21,054 nt of DNA from DATLSM01 sp035534175 (lineage in GTDB: Bacteria; Actinomycetota; Thermoleophilia; Solirubrobacterales; 70-9), in contig DATLSM010000022.1 of the NCBI GenBank assembly GCA_035534175.1, positions 1-21,054 of the forward strand. The letters are read 5' to 3'. Positions 1 through 7,088 of this stretch are shown here, piece after piece. Below the pieces are notes generated by a model. That model was not told the origin of the DNA, did not search any database, and worked only from the letters and a program-made list of their open reading frames with translations. A program made the translations under genes and the position numbers. Within the stretch, counting starts at the first letter, position 1, and each line of letters starts with the position of its first letter.

Positions 1-243
1 GTAGAGGCCGTTCAGGCGCCCGATCAACCAGGCGACGATCAGCACGGAGACGATGAACCCGACGGCGACGACCGCGTAGGGGCCGCCGCTGGGGAACTGG
101 GTGTGGGAGACCTTGGAGCCGATGTAGATCCAGCTGAGCGGGATCGCTGTCCACAGTGACAGCGCGGCCAGCAGCATGGCGACGAAGACGACGCCCGCCG
201 CCAGGCCTCTAGCCGGGCCGTGGCTGTGCGTTTCGGCGGTCAT
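1..243 (-). CDS. Partial integral membrane protein, N-terminal 81 residues
   Basis: Read on the minus strand from the ATG at 243-241, the frame is open to the window edge, so only the N-terminus is present. It begins MTAETHSHGP and then has two hydrophobic stretches that look like membrane helices, at roughly residues 12-38 and 56-78, joined by a short loop containing SKVSHTQFPSGG. A GGAG upstream of the ATG can serve as ribosome binding site. The gene is divergent from yebC, with only 25 bases between the two start codons. I do not recognise the family. Small two-helix proteins of this kind are common in actinobacteria, but no function can be assigned, and the missing C-terminus could hold further domains. 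Confidence 0.6.
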   Translation of the reverse strand, partial: MTAETHSHGPARGLAAGVVFVAMLLAALSLWTAIPLSWIYIGSKVSHTQFPSGGPYAVVAVGFIVSVLIVAWLIGRLNGLY

Positions 244-254
244 CCCTGGCTCCA

Positions 255-260
255 TAGAAT
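255..260 (+). promoter_or_regulatory. Candidate -10 box for leaderless yebC transcript
   Basis: TAGAAT fits the actinobacterial TANNNT -10 consensus and ends 8 bases before the yebC ATG. Transcription would therefore start at or next to the start codon. No clear Shine-Dalgarno sequence lies between the box and the ATG, which agrees with a leaderless mRNA. The -35 region is not convincing. Confidence 0.4.
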
Positions 261-268
261 GACAGGCG

Positions 269-1018
269 ATGTCCGGGCACTCCAAATGGTCCTCGATTAA
301 GCACAAGAAGGCCGCCGTCGACGCCAAACGCGGCCAGCAGTTCACCAAGTTGGCTCGAGCGATCACCGTCGCGGCGCGTGAAGGCGGGGGTGACCCCGAC
401 GCCAATCCTTCCCTGGCCACCGCGGTGCAAAAGGCGCGCGACGCCTCGATGCCGAAGGACAACATCCAGCGCGCGATCGACCGTGGTACGGGTGCTGGCA
501 GCGATGGCGAGGCGATCGAGCGGATCGTCTTCGAGGGCTATGGCCCGGGCGGTGCCGCCGTCCTGGTGGACGCCCTGACCGACAACCGCAATCGCACCAG
601 CGCCGACGTGCGTCATGCCTTCACCCGGCACGGAGGCAGCCTCGGCGAGCCGGGTTCGGTCGCCTGGATCTTCGAGAAACGCGGCGCGATCACGGTCGAC
701 GGCGCTCGCTATGGAGAGGATGACCTGATCGCGGCCATCGACGCGGGAGCCGAGGACGTGCAGGAGGACGGCGACCAGCTCCGTGTCCTCTCTGACCCCG
801 GTCACCTCACCGCGGTGCGCGAAGCTCTGGAGTCAGGCGGAGTCGAGATCCAGTCCGCGGACCTGAGCATGGAGCCCAAGAGCACCGTGGAGGTCAAGGG
901 CGAGGAGGCTAGGGAGCTGCTGCACCTCCTCGATGACCTCTCCGAGCACGACGACGTCAGCGAGGTCCATTCCAACTTCGACATTCCCGAGGACGTACTC
1001 GCCCGGATCACCGCCTGA
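269..1018 (+). CDS. yebC: YebC/PmpR (TACO1) family protein
   Basis: The 249-residue protein begins MSGHSKWSSIKHKKAAVDAK, the hallmark N-terminus of the YebC/TACO1 family, and its length is typical. The three-lobed YebC fold is visible from the N-terminal basic helical region (1-75), through GYGPGGAAVLVDALTDNRNR near 90-110, to the acidic C-terminus. Family members were first described as DNA-binding regulators (PmpR). Newer work on bacterial YebC and mitochondrial TACO1 supports a role in translation of difficult sequences such as polyproline. The ATG at 269 is the family start. Placement directly before ruvC is a conserved arrangement in many bacteria. A TAGAAT box just upstream suggests a leaderless transcript. 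The function in this organism is inferred from family membership. Confidence 0.95.
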   Translation: MSGHSKWSSIKHKKAAVDAKRGQQFTKLARAITVAAREGGGDPDANPSLATAVQKARDASMPKDNIQRAIDRGTGAGSDGEAIERIVFEGYGPGGAAVLVDALTDNRNRTSADVRHAFTRHGGSLGEPGSVAWIFEKRGAITVDGARYGEDDLIAAIDAGAEDVQEDGDQLRVLSDPGHLTAVREALESGGVEIQSADLSMEPKSTVEVKGEEARELLHLLDDLSEHDDVSEVHSNFDIPEDVLARITA

Positions 1019-1027
1019 AGCGCCAAC

Positions 1028-1057
1028 CGGCGGCCACCGCCGACATGGCAATTGCCA
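1028..1057. promoter_or_regulatory. Hairpin plus 12-base palindrome in the yebC-ruvC gap
   Basis: Bases 1028-1033 and 1037-1042 (CGGCGG/CCGCCG) form a 6-bp hairpin with a 3-base loop just after the yebC stop. No T-run follows, so it is at most a weak terminator. It is followed by the perfect palindrome TGGCAATTGCCA (1046-1057), a plausible operator for a dimeric regulator of ruvCAB. No regulator is identified. It does not resemble the GAAC-N4-GTTC SOS box of actinobacteria. Confidence 0.3.
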
Positions 1058-1122
1058 CCACCCCCGGACGCTGGGCGGAGCGGGTGGCCCAAATCCGGGG
1101 TGAAGGCATCCGGGCCGCGGCC

Positions 1123-1128
1123 CAGAAT
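1123..1128 (+). promoter_or_regulatory. Candidate -10 box for ruvCAB
   Basis: CAGAAT lies 8 bases before the ruvC GTG, the same spacing as the TAGAAT box before yebC. No Shine-Dalgarno sequence is visible in between, so a leaderless transcript starting at the GTG is possible. The first base departs from TANNNT, so this is weaker than the yebC box. Confidence 0.3.
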
Positions 1129-1136
1129 CACTTTCT

Positions 1137-1640
1137 GTGCAAGTCGTCTTGGGAATTGACCCCGGTGCCGCCAACCTCGGCTTCGGCATCGTGCGGGTCG
1201 ATGGCACTCGCATGGTCGCGCTCGACGGGGGTGTAGTCGAGACCTCGCCCGAGCTGCCGATGGAGCGCCGCCTGGAGCACATCTACACTGCGCTCTGCGA
1301 GCTGATCGACCGGCATGGGCCGCGCTCCATGGCGATCGAGGACGTCTACTTCGGCAAGAACGTGCGCTCCGCGATGGCGGTCGGCCAGGCGAGCGGTGTG
1401 GCGATGCTCGCCGCCGCACAGGCCGGCATCCGCAGCTTCGCCTACACCCCGCAGGCGATCAAGATGGCCGTCTGTGGCTCCGGCGGCGCAGACAAGGACC
1501 AGGTCCAGAGGATGGTCGGAGCGCTGCTCGCCCTGTCAGAGCCGCCGGAGCCCGACCACGCCGCCGATGCGCTCGCGGTGGCGATCTGCCACGGCGGCGG
1601 AGCCGGAAGGCGCGAAGCGGTCGAGGCGCTGAGCGGATGA
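1137..1640 (+). CDS. ruvC: Holliday junction resolvase RuvC
   Basis: RuvC is the endonuclease that cuts Holliday junctions held by RuvAB. The GTG start gives a 167-residue protein of normal length beginning with the RuvC/RNase-H-fold strand VVLGIDPGAANLGFG. The acidic catalytic residues are visible: Asp8 in GIDPG, Glu68 in MAIEDVYFGKN, and the C-terminal EPDHAADALAVAICH segment, where Asp140/His141 and Asp144 match the metal-binding positions of the family. The stop codon overlaps the ruvA start by 4 bases (ATGA), so ruvA is translationally coupled to it. The conserved order ruvC-ruvA-ruvB supports a single repair operon. No SOS-type LexA box was seen upstream. Confidence 0.96.
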   Translation: MQVVLGIDPGAANLGFGIVRVDGTRMVALDGGVVETSPELPMERRLEHIYTALCELIDRHGPRSMAIEDVYFGKNVRSAMAVGQASGVAMLAAAQAGIRSFAYTPQAIKMAVCGSGGADKDQVQRMVGALLALSEPPEPDHAADALAVAICHGGGAGRREAVEALSG

Positions 1641-2230
1641 TCGCTGCCGTCCGAGGTGAGGTGATGGTGCGCCGAGCCGACCACGTGGTGATCGAGGCCG
1701 GCGGAGTCGGCTACCGGCTCACGGTCTCCGCCGAGACGCTGAAGTCGGTGCCGGCGACGGGGCGCGAGGCCTTCCTCCATGCCGAGCTGATCTCTCGCGA
1801 AGACTCACTCTCCCTCTATGGCTTTGCCTCCGAGGAGGAGCGTGATCTTTTCCGCCAGCTGATCTCGGTCAGCGGTGTGGGCCCCAAGGTGGCGATCTCC
1901 GCTCTCTCCGGTGGTGCCGCCCGCGACCTGCTGCGGGCGATAGCCAGTGGCGATACCAAGCGCTTCCAGGCGGTCCCCGGAATAGGTAAACGAACCTCGG
2001 AGCGGATCATCGTCGAGCTGCGTGAGAAGGTCGCGGGGGCGCTGGAGGTGGAGATCTCGCTCGCCACCGAGTCCGATCCTCGCTCGCTTGCCCGGGAAGG
2101 CCTGGTCAACCTCGGATACGCCCCGCTTGAGGCCGAGCGACTGCTCGACGGCCTGGAGGGCGAGGGACCCGAGGACTTGGTGGCGGCTGCCCTGCGCAGG
2201 GCCGGCGCCACCAAGAGCGGAGCCGCATGA
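1637..2230 (+). CDS. ruvA: Holliday junction branch migration protein RuvA
   Basis: RuvA is the junction-binding tetramer that loads the RuvB motor onto four-way DNA. At 197 residues it has the standard length. The N-terminal OB-fold domain starts MIAAVRGEV and contains GVGYRLTVS. The tandem helix-hairpin-helix DNA-binding domain shows ISVSGVGPKVAISALS and AVPGIGKRTSERIIVELR (roughly residues 75-130). The C-terminal domain III, which contacts RuvB, contains GLVNLGYAPLEAERLL. The start ATG overlaps the ruvC stop by 4 bases and its own stop overlaps the ruvB start by 4 bases, so the three genes form one tightly coupled unit. Confidence 0.97.
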   Translation: MIAAVRGEVMVRRADHVVIEAGGVGYRLTVSAETLKSVPATGREAFLHAELISREDSLSLYGFASEEERDLFRQLISVSGVGPKVAISALSGGAARDLLRAIASGDTKRFQAVPGIGKRTSERIIVELREKVAGALEVEISLATESDPRSLAREGLVNLGYAPLEAERLLDGLEGEGPEDLVAAALRRAGATKSGAA

Positions 2231-3288
2231 CGGAGCGCAAGCCGATCAGGACCCCCGGCGTGGAGGAGATCGACGACGTCCTGGTCCACGACGCCCGGCA
2301 GGTGAGCGTCGACGAGGATCTCGATCGCTCACTGCGCCCGCCCACCCTGGCTGACTTCGTCAACCAGGCGCAGGTGACCGATCAGCTGGCGATCTTCATC
2401 GAGGCGGCGCGCGGTCGTGGGGAGCCGCTGGACCACGTCCTCCTGGCCGGGCCGCCGGGTCTCGGCAAGACCTCGCTCGCCCACATCGTCGCCGCTGAGC
2501 TGGAAGTGCCGATGGTTCAAACCGCCGGCCCTGCGCTTGAGCGCAAGGCCGACGTCGCCTCCTTCCTCACCTCGCTTGAGCCGGGCAGCGTCTTCTTCAT
2601 CGATGAGATCCATCGGCTGGGGCGCGCCGTCGAGGAGACCCTCTACCCGGCGATGGAGGACGGTGAGCTGCCCGTCGTGCTGGGGCAGGGCGCGGGAGCA
2701 CGCACCGTGACGCTGCCCCTGCCTCCCTTCACCCTGGTCGGTGCGACCACCCGCGCCGGCCTGCTGACCACACCGCTTCGCGACCGCTTCGGCGTCTGCC
2801 ACCGTCTCGAGCACTACAGCGCCGAGCACCTGGCGACGATCGTCGAGCGCTCGGCCGGCATCCTCGGGGTGAGGATCGATGCCGAGGGAGCGCGGACGAT
2901 CGCGGGCCGCGCCCGCGGCACGCCCCGCGTCGCCAACCGCCTGCTGAAGCGGGTCCGCGATTTCGCCCAGGTCAAGAGATCGGGGGCGATCGGCGCCGAG
3001 GTCGCTGTCGCCGCGCTGGAGATGCTGGAGGTCGACGCCGGCGGCCTCGACCGCAGCGACCGCGCACTGCTGGACACCGTGGCGAACAAGTTCGCCGGAG
3101 GGCCGGTGGGGCTCTCGACCCTCGCGGTCGCGATCGGGGAGGAGCAGGACACGATCGAGGACGTGCTCGAGCCCTACCTGCTCCAGCAGGGGATGCTGAA
3201 GCGCACACCGCGAGGCCGAGTGCTGACCAAACGGGCCTATGAGCACCTGGGCCTACCCGCCCCCGAGGGCGCGGCGAGCCTCTTCTAG
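2227..3288 (+). CDS. ruvB: Holliday junction branch migration ATPase RuvB
   Basis: RuvB is the hexameric AAA+ motor that drives branch migration with RuvA. The 353-residue protein shows the RuvB N-terminus SLRPPTLADFVNQ, Walker A GPPGLGKTSLAH starting near residue 75, Walker B FFIDEIHRL near 124-130, sensor-1 GATTRAGLLTTPLRDRFG near 172 with the arginine-finger region, and the C-terminal winged helix ending EPYLLQQGMLKRTPRGR. All key motifs are intact. The start overlaps the ruvA stop (ATGA), with a GGAG a few bases upstream. It is the last gene of the ruv unit; the next gene starts 24 bases later with its own candidate promoter. Confidence 0.98.
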   Translation: MTERKPIRTPGVEEIDDVLVHDARQVSVDEDLDRSLRPPTLADFVNQAQVTDQLAIFIEAARGRGEPLDHVLLAGPPGLGKTSLAHIVAAELEVPMVQTAGPALERKADVASFLTSLEPGSVFFIDEIHRLGRAVEETLYPAMEDGELPVVLGQGAGARTVTLPLPPFTLVGATTRAGLLTTPLRDRFGVCHRLEHYSAEHLATIVERSAGILGVRIDAEGARTIAGRARGTPRVANRLLKRVRDFAQVKRSGAIGAEVAVAALEMLEVDAGGLDRSDRALLDTVANKFAGGPVGLSTLAVAIGEEQDTIEDVLEPYLLQQGMLKRTPRGRVLTKRAYEHLGLPAPEGAASLF

Positions 3289-3298
3289 CGGGCGCTTG

Positions 3299-3304
3299 TA
3301 GCCT
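3299..3304 (+). promoter_or_regulatory. Candidate -10 box for the zinc-ribbon/PAS gene
   Basis: TAGCCT (TANNNT type) sits just after the ruvB stop and ends 8 bases before the ATG at 3313, the same geometry as at yebC. Only GGCGGG precedes the ATG, so a leaderless or very short-leader transcript is plausible. The identical hexamer precedes recJ. Confidence 0.35.
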
Positions 3305-3312
3305 GTGGCGGG

Positions 3313-3801
3313 ATGCCTTTCTTCATCTGCCCCAACTGCGGTCACAGGGACCTCAGCGCCGACCGTACCGCCGGCTTCAGCACCCGCCCAAAGGGGTGCC
3401 CAAAGTGCGGCTTCGGCTTCGTCTTCGAGCTGCTCGACGATTACTATCCAGCCCCCAACGCGGCCTTCTTCGTCTGCGACCGCCAGCAGCGGGTGATCGA
3501 CGCGGGCAAAGGCAGCTTCGAGCTGACCGGGCTCACCGATGAAGACGTGATCGGCCGTCCGGTGCGCGACGTTCTCGGCCTGCGCTGGATCGATCAGGGG
3601 GACGGCGGCGAGACCGCCGATACCAACGGCGACGGCGTCACCGACCCGATTGAGACCTCGCTGGAGTGGGGGGTGCGCTCGCTCGGCAAGCGGGTCTCGG
3701 TCAACGCCGAGGGCGACCTTCCAGCGGAGGCGGTGGCGGACGTCTTCCCGGCGTACGACGACGACGGCGGCTTGCTGCTCGTTCTCACTCCCGAGGGCTA
3801 G
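3313..3801 (+). CDS. Zinc-ribbon protein with PAS domain, function unknown
   Basis: The 162-residue protein opens with two CxxC knuckles (Cys6/Cys9 in FICPNCGH and Cys29/Cys32 in GCPKCGFG), which together form a zinc ribbon. It continues with a PAS-like domain from about residue 46: AFFVCDRQQRVIDAGKGSFE, then LTGLTDEDVIGRPVRDVLGL, the normal PAS signature. Inserted at 103-114 is DTNGDGVTDPIE, which matches the 12-residue spacing of an EF-hand or thrombospondin-type calcium loop. There is no signal peptide, no helix-turn-helix and no kinase domain, so it may be a small cytoplasmic sensor or adaptor. It lies between ruvB and secDF. The reading frame and domains are clear; the role is unknown. 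Confidence 0.8.
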   Translation: MPFFICPNCGHRDLSADRTAGFSTRPKGCPKCGFGFVFELLDDYYPAPNAAFFVCDRQQRVIDAGKGSFELTGLTDEDVIGRPVRDVLGLRWIDQGDGGETADTNGDGVTDPIETSLEWGVRSLGKRVSVNAEGDLPAEAVADVFPAYDDDGGLLLVLTPEG

Positions 3802-3816
3802 GGGCGGGCGAGGCCG

Positions 3817-6750
3817 ATGTTGGGAAAGCGCAGGCACCTCTTCGTACTGCTGTTCGTGCTCGGCCTGCTGATCGTCTCGGCGCTGGTAATCATCAACAAG
3901 CCGACCCGACTGGGCCTCGACCTCAAGGGCGGGGTCCAGCTGGTCTACCAGGGAGAACCTACCGGCCAGGTGAAGTCGGTGAGCGGCGAAGACATCGAAC
4001 GCTCGATCGAAATCATTCGCCAGCGGATCGACACGCTCGGCGTATCGGAGCCCGAAGTCTCGCGCCTCGGCAGCTCCGAGATCTCAGTCGGCCTGCCGGA
4101 CATCACCAACGCGCAGCGGGCGATCGACACGGTAGGGACGACCGCCCAGCTCTACTTCTACGATTGGGAGCCCAACCTGATCGGCCCTGAGAAGGCGATC
4201 GGCGGGCACCCGGGCCAGCAGCCGCCGCCCGCCGCGCTGAAGAAGGCAAAGGGGGAATGGAAAGCCGCGAGCCGCAATACCTACAACGGCTCGGAGAATC
4301 TGCAGCTGATCGACGCCGGTGCCTTTCCCACCGCCTACGACGCCGCCCTGCTGGCCTCCAAGCAGCCGCCTGAAAACAACTGCTCCACCTGTTCCACCGG
4401 TAGGTCGCGCTACTACCTGTTTGCGCGAAGCGCGCCGCACAAACTGATCGCCGGACCCGAAGGCACAAAGGGTGGCCTCTACGTCAGCCCGACGGGAGAA
4501 AAACGGCCGCGCAACGGGATCATCGTCAAAGTCCCGGCGGGGACGATCGTGGTCTCAGAGCTGCCGAGCGAACGCTCCGGGCAGACCGACAAGTCGGCGG
4601 AGCCCGGCTGGTACGCGCTGAGGGACCGCCCGGCGCTGTCGGGCACCGACATCACCGAACCAAAGCAAAACACGAACCAGGAAAGCCAGCCCGACGTCAC
4701 CTTCAGCTTCACCGAAAAGGGGCGAGAAGCCTTCCAGGAAGTGACCAGGCAGATCGCCCAGCGCGGCCAGGCCCAGGCGATCGGCCCGGTCAGCGTCGAA
4801 CAGGCGGGGGCACTCTCCGGCCACTTCGCAGTAGTCCTAGACAACGAAGTCAAGACCCGACCGATCATCAACTTCGCCCAGAACCCGGACGGGATCGAAG
4901 GGCGCACCGGGGCCGAAATCTCTGGCGGTTTCCACAGCATCAACGAAGCGCAGGAACTGGCGACGATCCTGCAGATCGGCGCCCTGCCGATCGACCTGAA
5001 GCTGATCAGCCAGACCCAGGTCTCGGCCACCCTCGGCAGCCAAGCACTGCATGAAGGGATCAAGGCGGGGATCATCGGCCTCTCCCTGGTCGTCCTCTTC
5101 CTCCTGTTCTACTACCGCTTCCTCGGCCTGATCGCGACGATCGCCCTCGGCGCCTACGGGGTGATCTTCTTCGCCCTGATCAAACTGATCCCGATCACCC
5201 TCACCCTGCCGGGGATTGCAGGGCTGATCCTGACGATCGGGGTGGCGGCCGATTCCAACATCGTCATCTTTGAGCGAATAAAGGAGGAGGTGCGGGCTGG
5301 GCGCGCGATGTCGAGCGCGATCGCGGCTGGCTACCGTCGCGGCATCGGGACGATTATCGACGCCAACGTCGTCACCCTGCTGACCGCCTTCATCCTCTTC
5401 GTCCTGGCCACGGCGGGGGTCAAGGGCTTTGCTTTCACCCTCGGCGTCGGCACTATCGTCTCACTGCTCACCGCGGTGGTATTCACCCAGGCGCTGCTCG
5501 GCAGCATCAGCCGCTCGCCGATGTTGCGCTCCCCCCGAGCGCTCGGGGCTTCAGGCACCGGCCGGCGCTGGCACTTTGACTTCATGGGCGCCAGCCGCTG
5601 GTTCTTCACCCTCTCCGGCACCATCCTGCTGATCGGGGCCCTCGCTCTGGCGACCAAGCAGCTCAATTTCGGCATCGACTTCAAATCCGGAACCAGGGCG
5701 ACCGTGGCGCTGGTCAAGCCGACGAACGAGGAAGGGGTACGCGAAGCCCTCGGCACGATCGGGGTCAACAGCGCAGCGATACAGCAGGAGTCCAACCCGG
5801 TCCTCGGTGACAACGTTTTCCAGATCGAGACTCGGGAGCTGGGGCCGACCCAGGTGAAGAACGCCAAAGGGGTGCTGAGTTCCAAGTTCGGCATCGTCAA
5901 GAACGGATTCGAAAGCACGAGCGTCGGGCCGACATTCGGCGAACAGGTGGCCAGCAGCGCTCTGAAGGCACTGGTCTTCTCGCTGCTCGTGATCTGCGCC
6001 TACGTGGCCTTGCGCTTCGACCCCAAGTTCGCCGTGCCGGTACTGATCGCGCTCTTCCACGACATCCTGATCACGGCGGGGATCTACGCCCTGACCGGCA
6101 AAGAAGTGAGCAGCGGTACGGTGGCGGCTTTTCTCACCATTCTCGGCTATTCGCTCTACGACACGATCATCGTCTTTGACCGAATACGCGAGAACATGCC
6201 GAGGATGCCGCGCGCGGCGTTCTCCCAGATCGTCAACCGCTCGATGAGTGAGGTCCTGACCCGCTCGCTTGCCACCAGCTTCTCGACCCTGCTGGCCATC
6301 GGCTCGCTGCTGGTCTTCGGCGGCGCGACGCTCCAGGACTTCGCCTTCGCGATGCTGGTGGGGATCGCTTCCGGCACCTACTCCTCGATCTTCATCGCCT
6401 CACCGGTGCTGACAGCGTGGAAGGAACGCGAGCCCGGCTTCGCCCGCCGCCGCCAAAGGATCGCCGAGGTCGAGGGCCGCGTACCGGCCTTTGCCGACGA
6501 GATCGATCTGGCCAGGCTCGAGGGGGAGGAAGGCGACGGGCAGATCGTCGCCGGCGTCGAGGCCCGCGAGGAGCCCAGGCCGGGCGCGGTGGCGACGGTC
6601 GAGCGGCCCCCCGAGGGCGAGGCGGCGGGGCCTTCGGCAAACGGCGAGCCGCAGCCGTCCGCCGGCCCGGCTGGGGCTCCTCGCAGCGAACGCGATGAGC
6701 GGCGCCGCGCCCGCCGCCAGCAGCGCCGCAAGCACGGGAGGAACCGCTAG
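3817..6750 (+). CDS. secDF: Fused protein translocase subunit SecDF
   Basis: SecD and SecF use the proton gradient to help pull proteins through SecYEG. Both are fused here in 977 residues. The SecD half has a first membrane helix (8-28), RLGLDLKGGVQLVYQG (about 31-46), a large extracytoplasmic domain with DIERSIEIIRQRIDTLGVSE, and a helix bundle at about 415-560 containing VAADSNIVIFERIKEE. The SecF half starts with a helix near 594-613, then FGIDFKSGTRATVAL and a helix bundle at about 712-858 with YDTIIVFDRIRENMPR. The tail (about 868-977) is hydrophilic, Pro/Glu-rich and ends in a run of arginines and lysines. A CSTC motif (Cys189, Cys192) lies in the extracytoplasmic part. Many actinobacteria carry separate secD and secF, so the fusion is notable. 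Confidence 0.96.
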   Translation: MLGKRRHLFVLLFVLGLLIVSALVIINKPTRLGLDLKGGVQLVYQGEPTGQVKSVSGEDIERSIEIIRQRIDTLGVSEPEVSRLGSSEISVGLPDITNAQRAIDTVGTTAQLYFYDWEPNLIGPEKAIGGHPGQQPPPAALKKAKGEWKAASRNTYNGSENLQLIDAGAFPTAYDAALLASKQPPENNCSTCSTGRSRYYLFARSAPHKLIAGPEGTKGGLYVSPTGEKRPRNGIIVKVPAGTIVVSELPSERSGQTDKSAEPGWYALRDRPALSGTDITEPKQNTNQESQPDVTFSFTEKGREAFQEVTRQIAQRGQAQAIGPVSVEQAGALSGHFAVVLDNEVKTRPIINFAQNPDGIEGRTGAEISGGFHSINEAQELATILQIGALPIDLKLISQTQVSATLGSQALHEGIKAGIIGLSLVVLFLLFYYRFLGLIATIALGAYGVIFFALIKLIPITLTLPGIAGLILTIGVAADSNIVIFERIKEEVRAGRAMSSAIAAGYRRGIGTIIDANVVTLLTAFILFVLATAGVKGFAFTLGVGTIVSLLTAVVFTQALLGSISRSPMLRSPRALGASGTGRRWHFDFMGASRWFFTLSGTILLIGALALATKQLNFGIDFKSGTRATVALVKPTNEEGVREALGTIGVNSAAIQQESNPVLGDNVFQIETRELGPTQVKNAKGVLSSKFGIVKNGFESTSVGPTFGEQVASSALKALVFSLLVICAYVALRFDPKFAVPVLIALFHDILITAGIYALTGKEVSSGTVAAFLTILGYSLYDTIIVFDRIRENMPRMPRAAFSQIVNRSMSEVLTRSLATSFSTLLAIGSLLVFGGATLQDFAFAMLVGIASGTYSSIFIASPVLTAWKEREPGFARRRQRIAEVEGRVPAFADEIDLARLEGEEGDGQIVAGVEAREEPRPGAVATVERPPEGEAAGPSANGEPQPSAGPAGAPRSERDERRRARRQQRRKHGRNR

Positions 6751-7017
6751 ATGGCGCTGCTCGTGTGGTTCACGATGGGAATTGCCCTATGGCACTTCAC
6801 GGTTTTCCTCCCCGACCGATTCTGGCAGGGGATCGTCGGCGCCTTCCTCGGCGCGGTGATCGGCGCGATTGTCTTCGGCTCGATCGTCGAGATCGCCACC
6901 GGGAAGAGCCTCGGCAACACCGACCTGCTGACCGCGCTGACCGCCGTGCCCGGCGTGGCGATCGGCCTAGCGGTGGTCTATGCATTCGGCGTGCGCGCCC
7001 GACGCCAAGCCGAGTAG
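6751..7017 (+). CDS. Small three-helix membrane protein
   Basis: The 88-residue protein starts at the ATG that directly follows the secDF stop (TAG-ATG), with a GGGAGGAA ribosome binding site inside the end of secDF, so it should be made together with SecDF. Three hydrophobic segments are visible: about 2-22, 25-48 (WQGIVGAFLGAVIGAIVFGS, Gly/Ala-rich) and 60-82 (LTALTAVPGVAIGLAVVYAF). It ends in a short basic tail, ARRQAE. The glycine-rich helices recall small transglycosylase-associated or DUF-type membrane proteins, but I cannot assign a family. Tight coupling suggests it may accompany the translocase; that is inference. Confidence 0.75.
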   Translation: MALLVWFTMGIALWHFTVFLPDRFWQGIVGAFLGAVIGAIVFGSIVEIATGKSLGNTDLLTALTAVPGVAIGLAVVYAFGVRARRQAE

Positions 7018-7043
7018 TCGGGCTTCCCCTGCACTTTGCGCTC

Positions 7044-7069
7044 CCCGGGGCGGCTAAATCCGTCCCGGG
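7044..7069 (+). terminator. Strong hairpin before recJ, no T-run
   Basis: Bases 7044-7053 pair with 7060-7069 (CCCGGGGCGG against CCGTCCCGGG) in a 10-bp stem with one G-U pair and a CTAAAT loop. It lies between the secDF-membrane protein unit and recJ. No U-tract follows, so it may act as a U-less terminator, an mRNA-end stabiliser or nothing. Confidence 0.4.
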
Positions 7070-7076
7070 CGCTACC

Positions 7077-7082
7077 TAGCCT
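7077..7082 (+). promoter_or_regulatory. Candidate -10 box for recJ
   Basis: TAGCCT (TANNNT type) ends 6 bases before the recJ GTG at 7089, which would place the transcription start on the start codon. It is the same hexamer found before the zinc-ribbon/PAS gene. It follows directly after the 7044-7069 hairpin, so termination and re-initiation could be paired here. Confidence 0.35.
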
Positions 7083-7088
7083 GGGAGC

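Noticed and set aside
1019..1136. LexA/SOS box upstream of ruvC
   Set aside because: No GAAC-N4-GTTC-like sequence was found; only an unrelated palindrome is present.
2329..3246. A 305-codon open frame antisense to ruvB
   Set aside because: It is opposite conserved RuvB motifs with no domain or ribosome binding site of its own.
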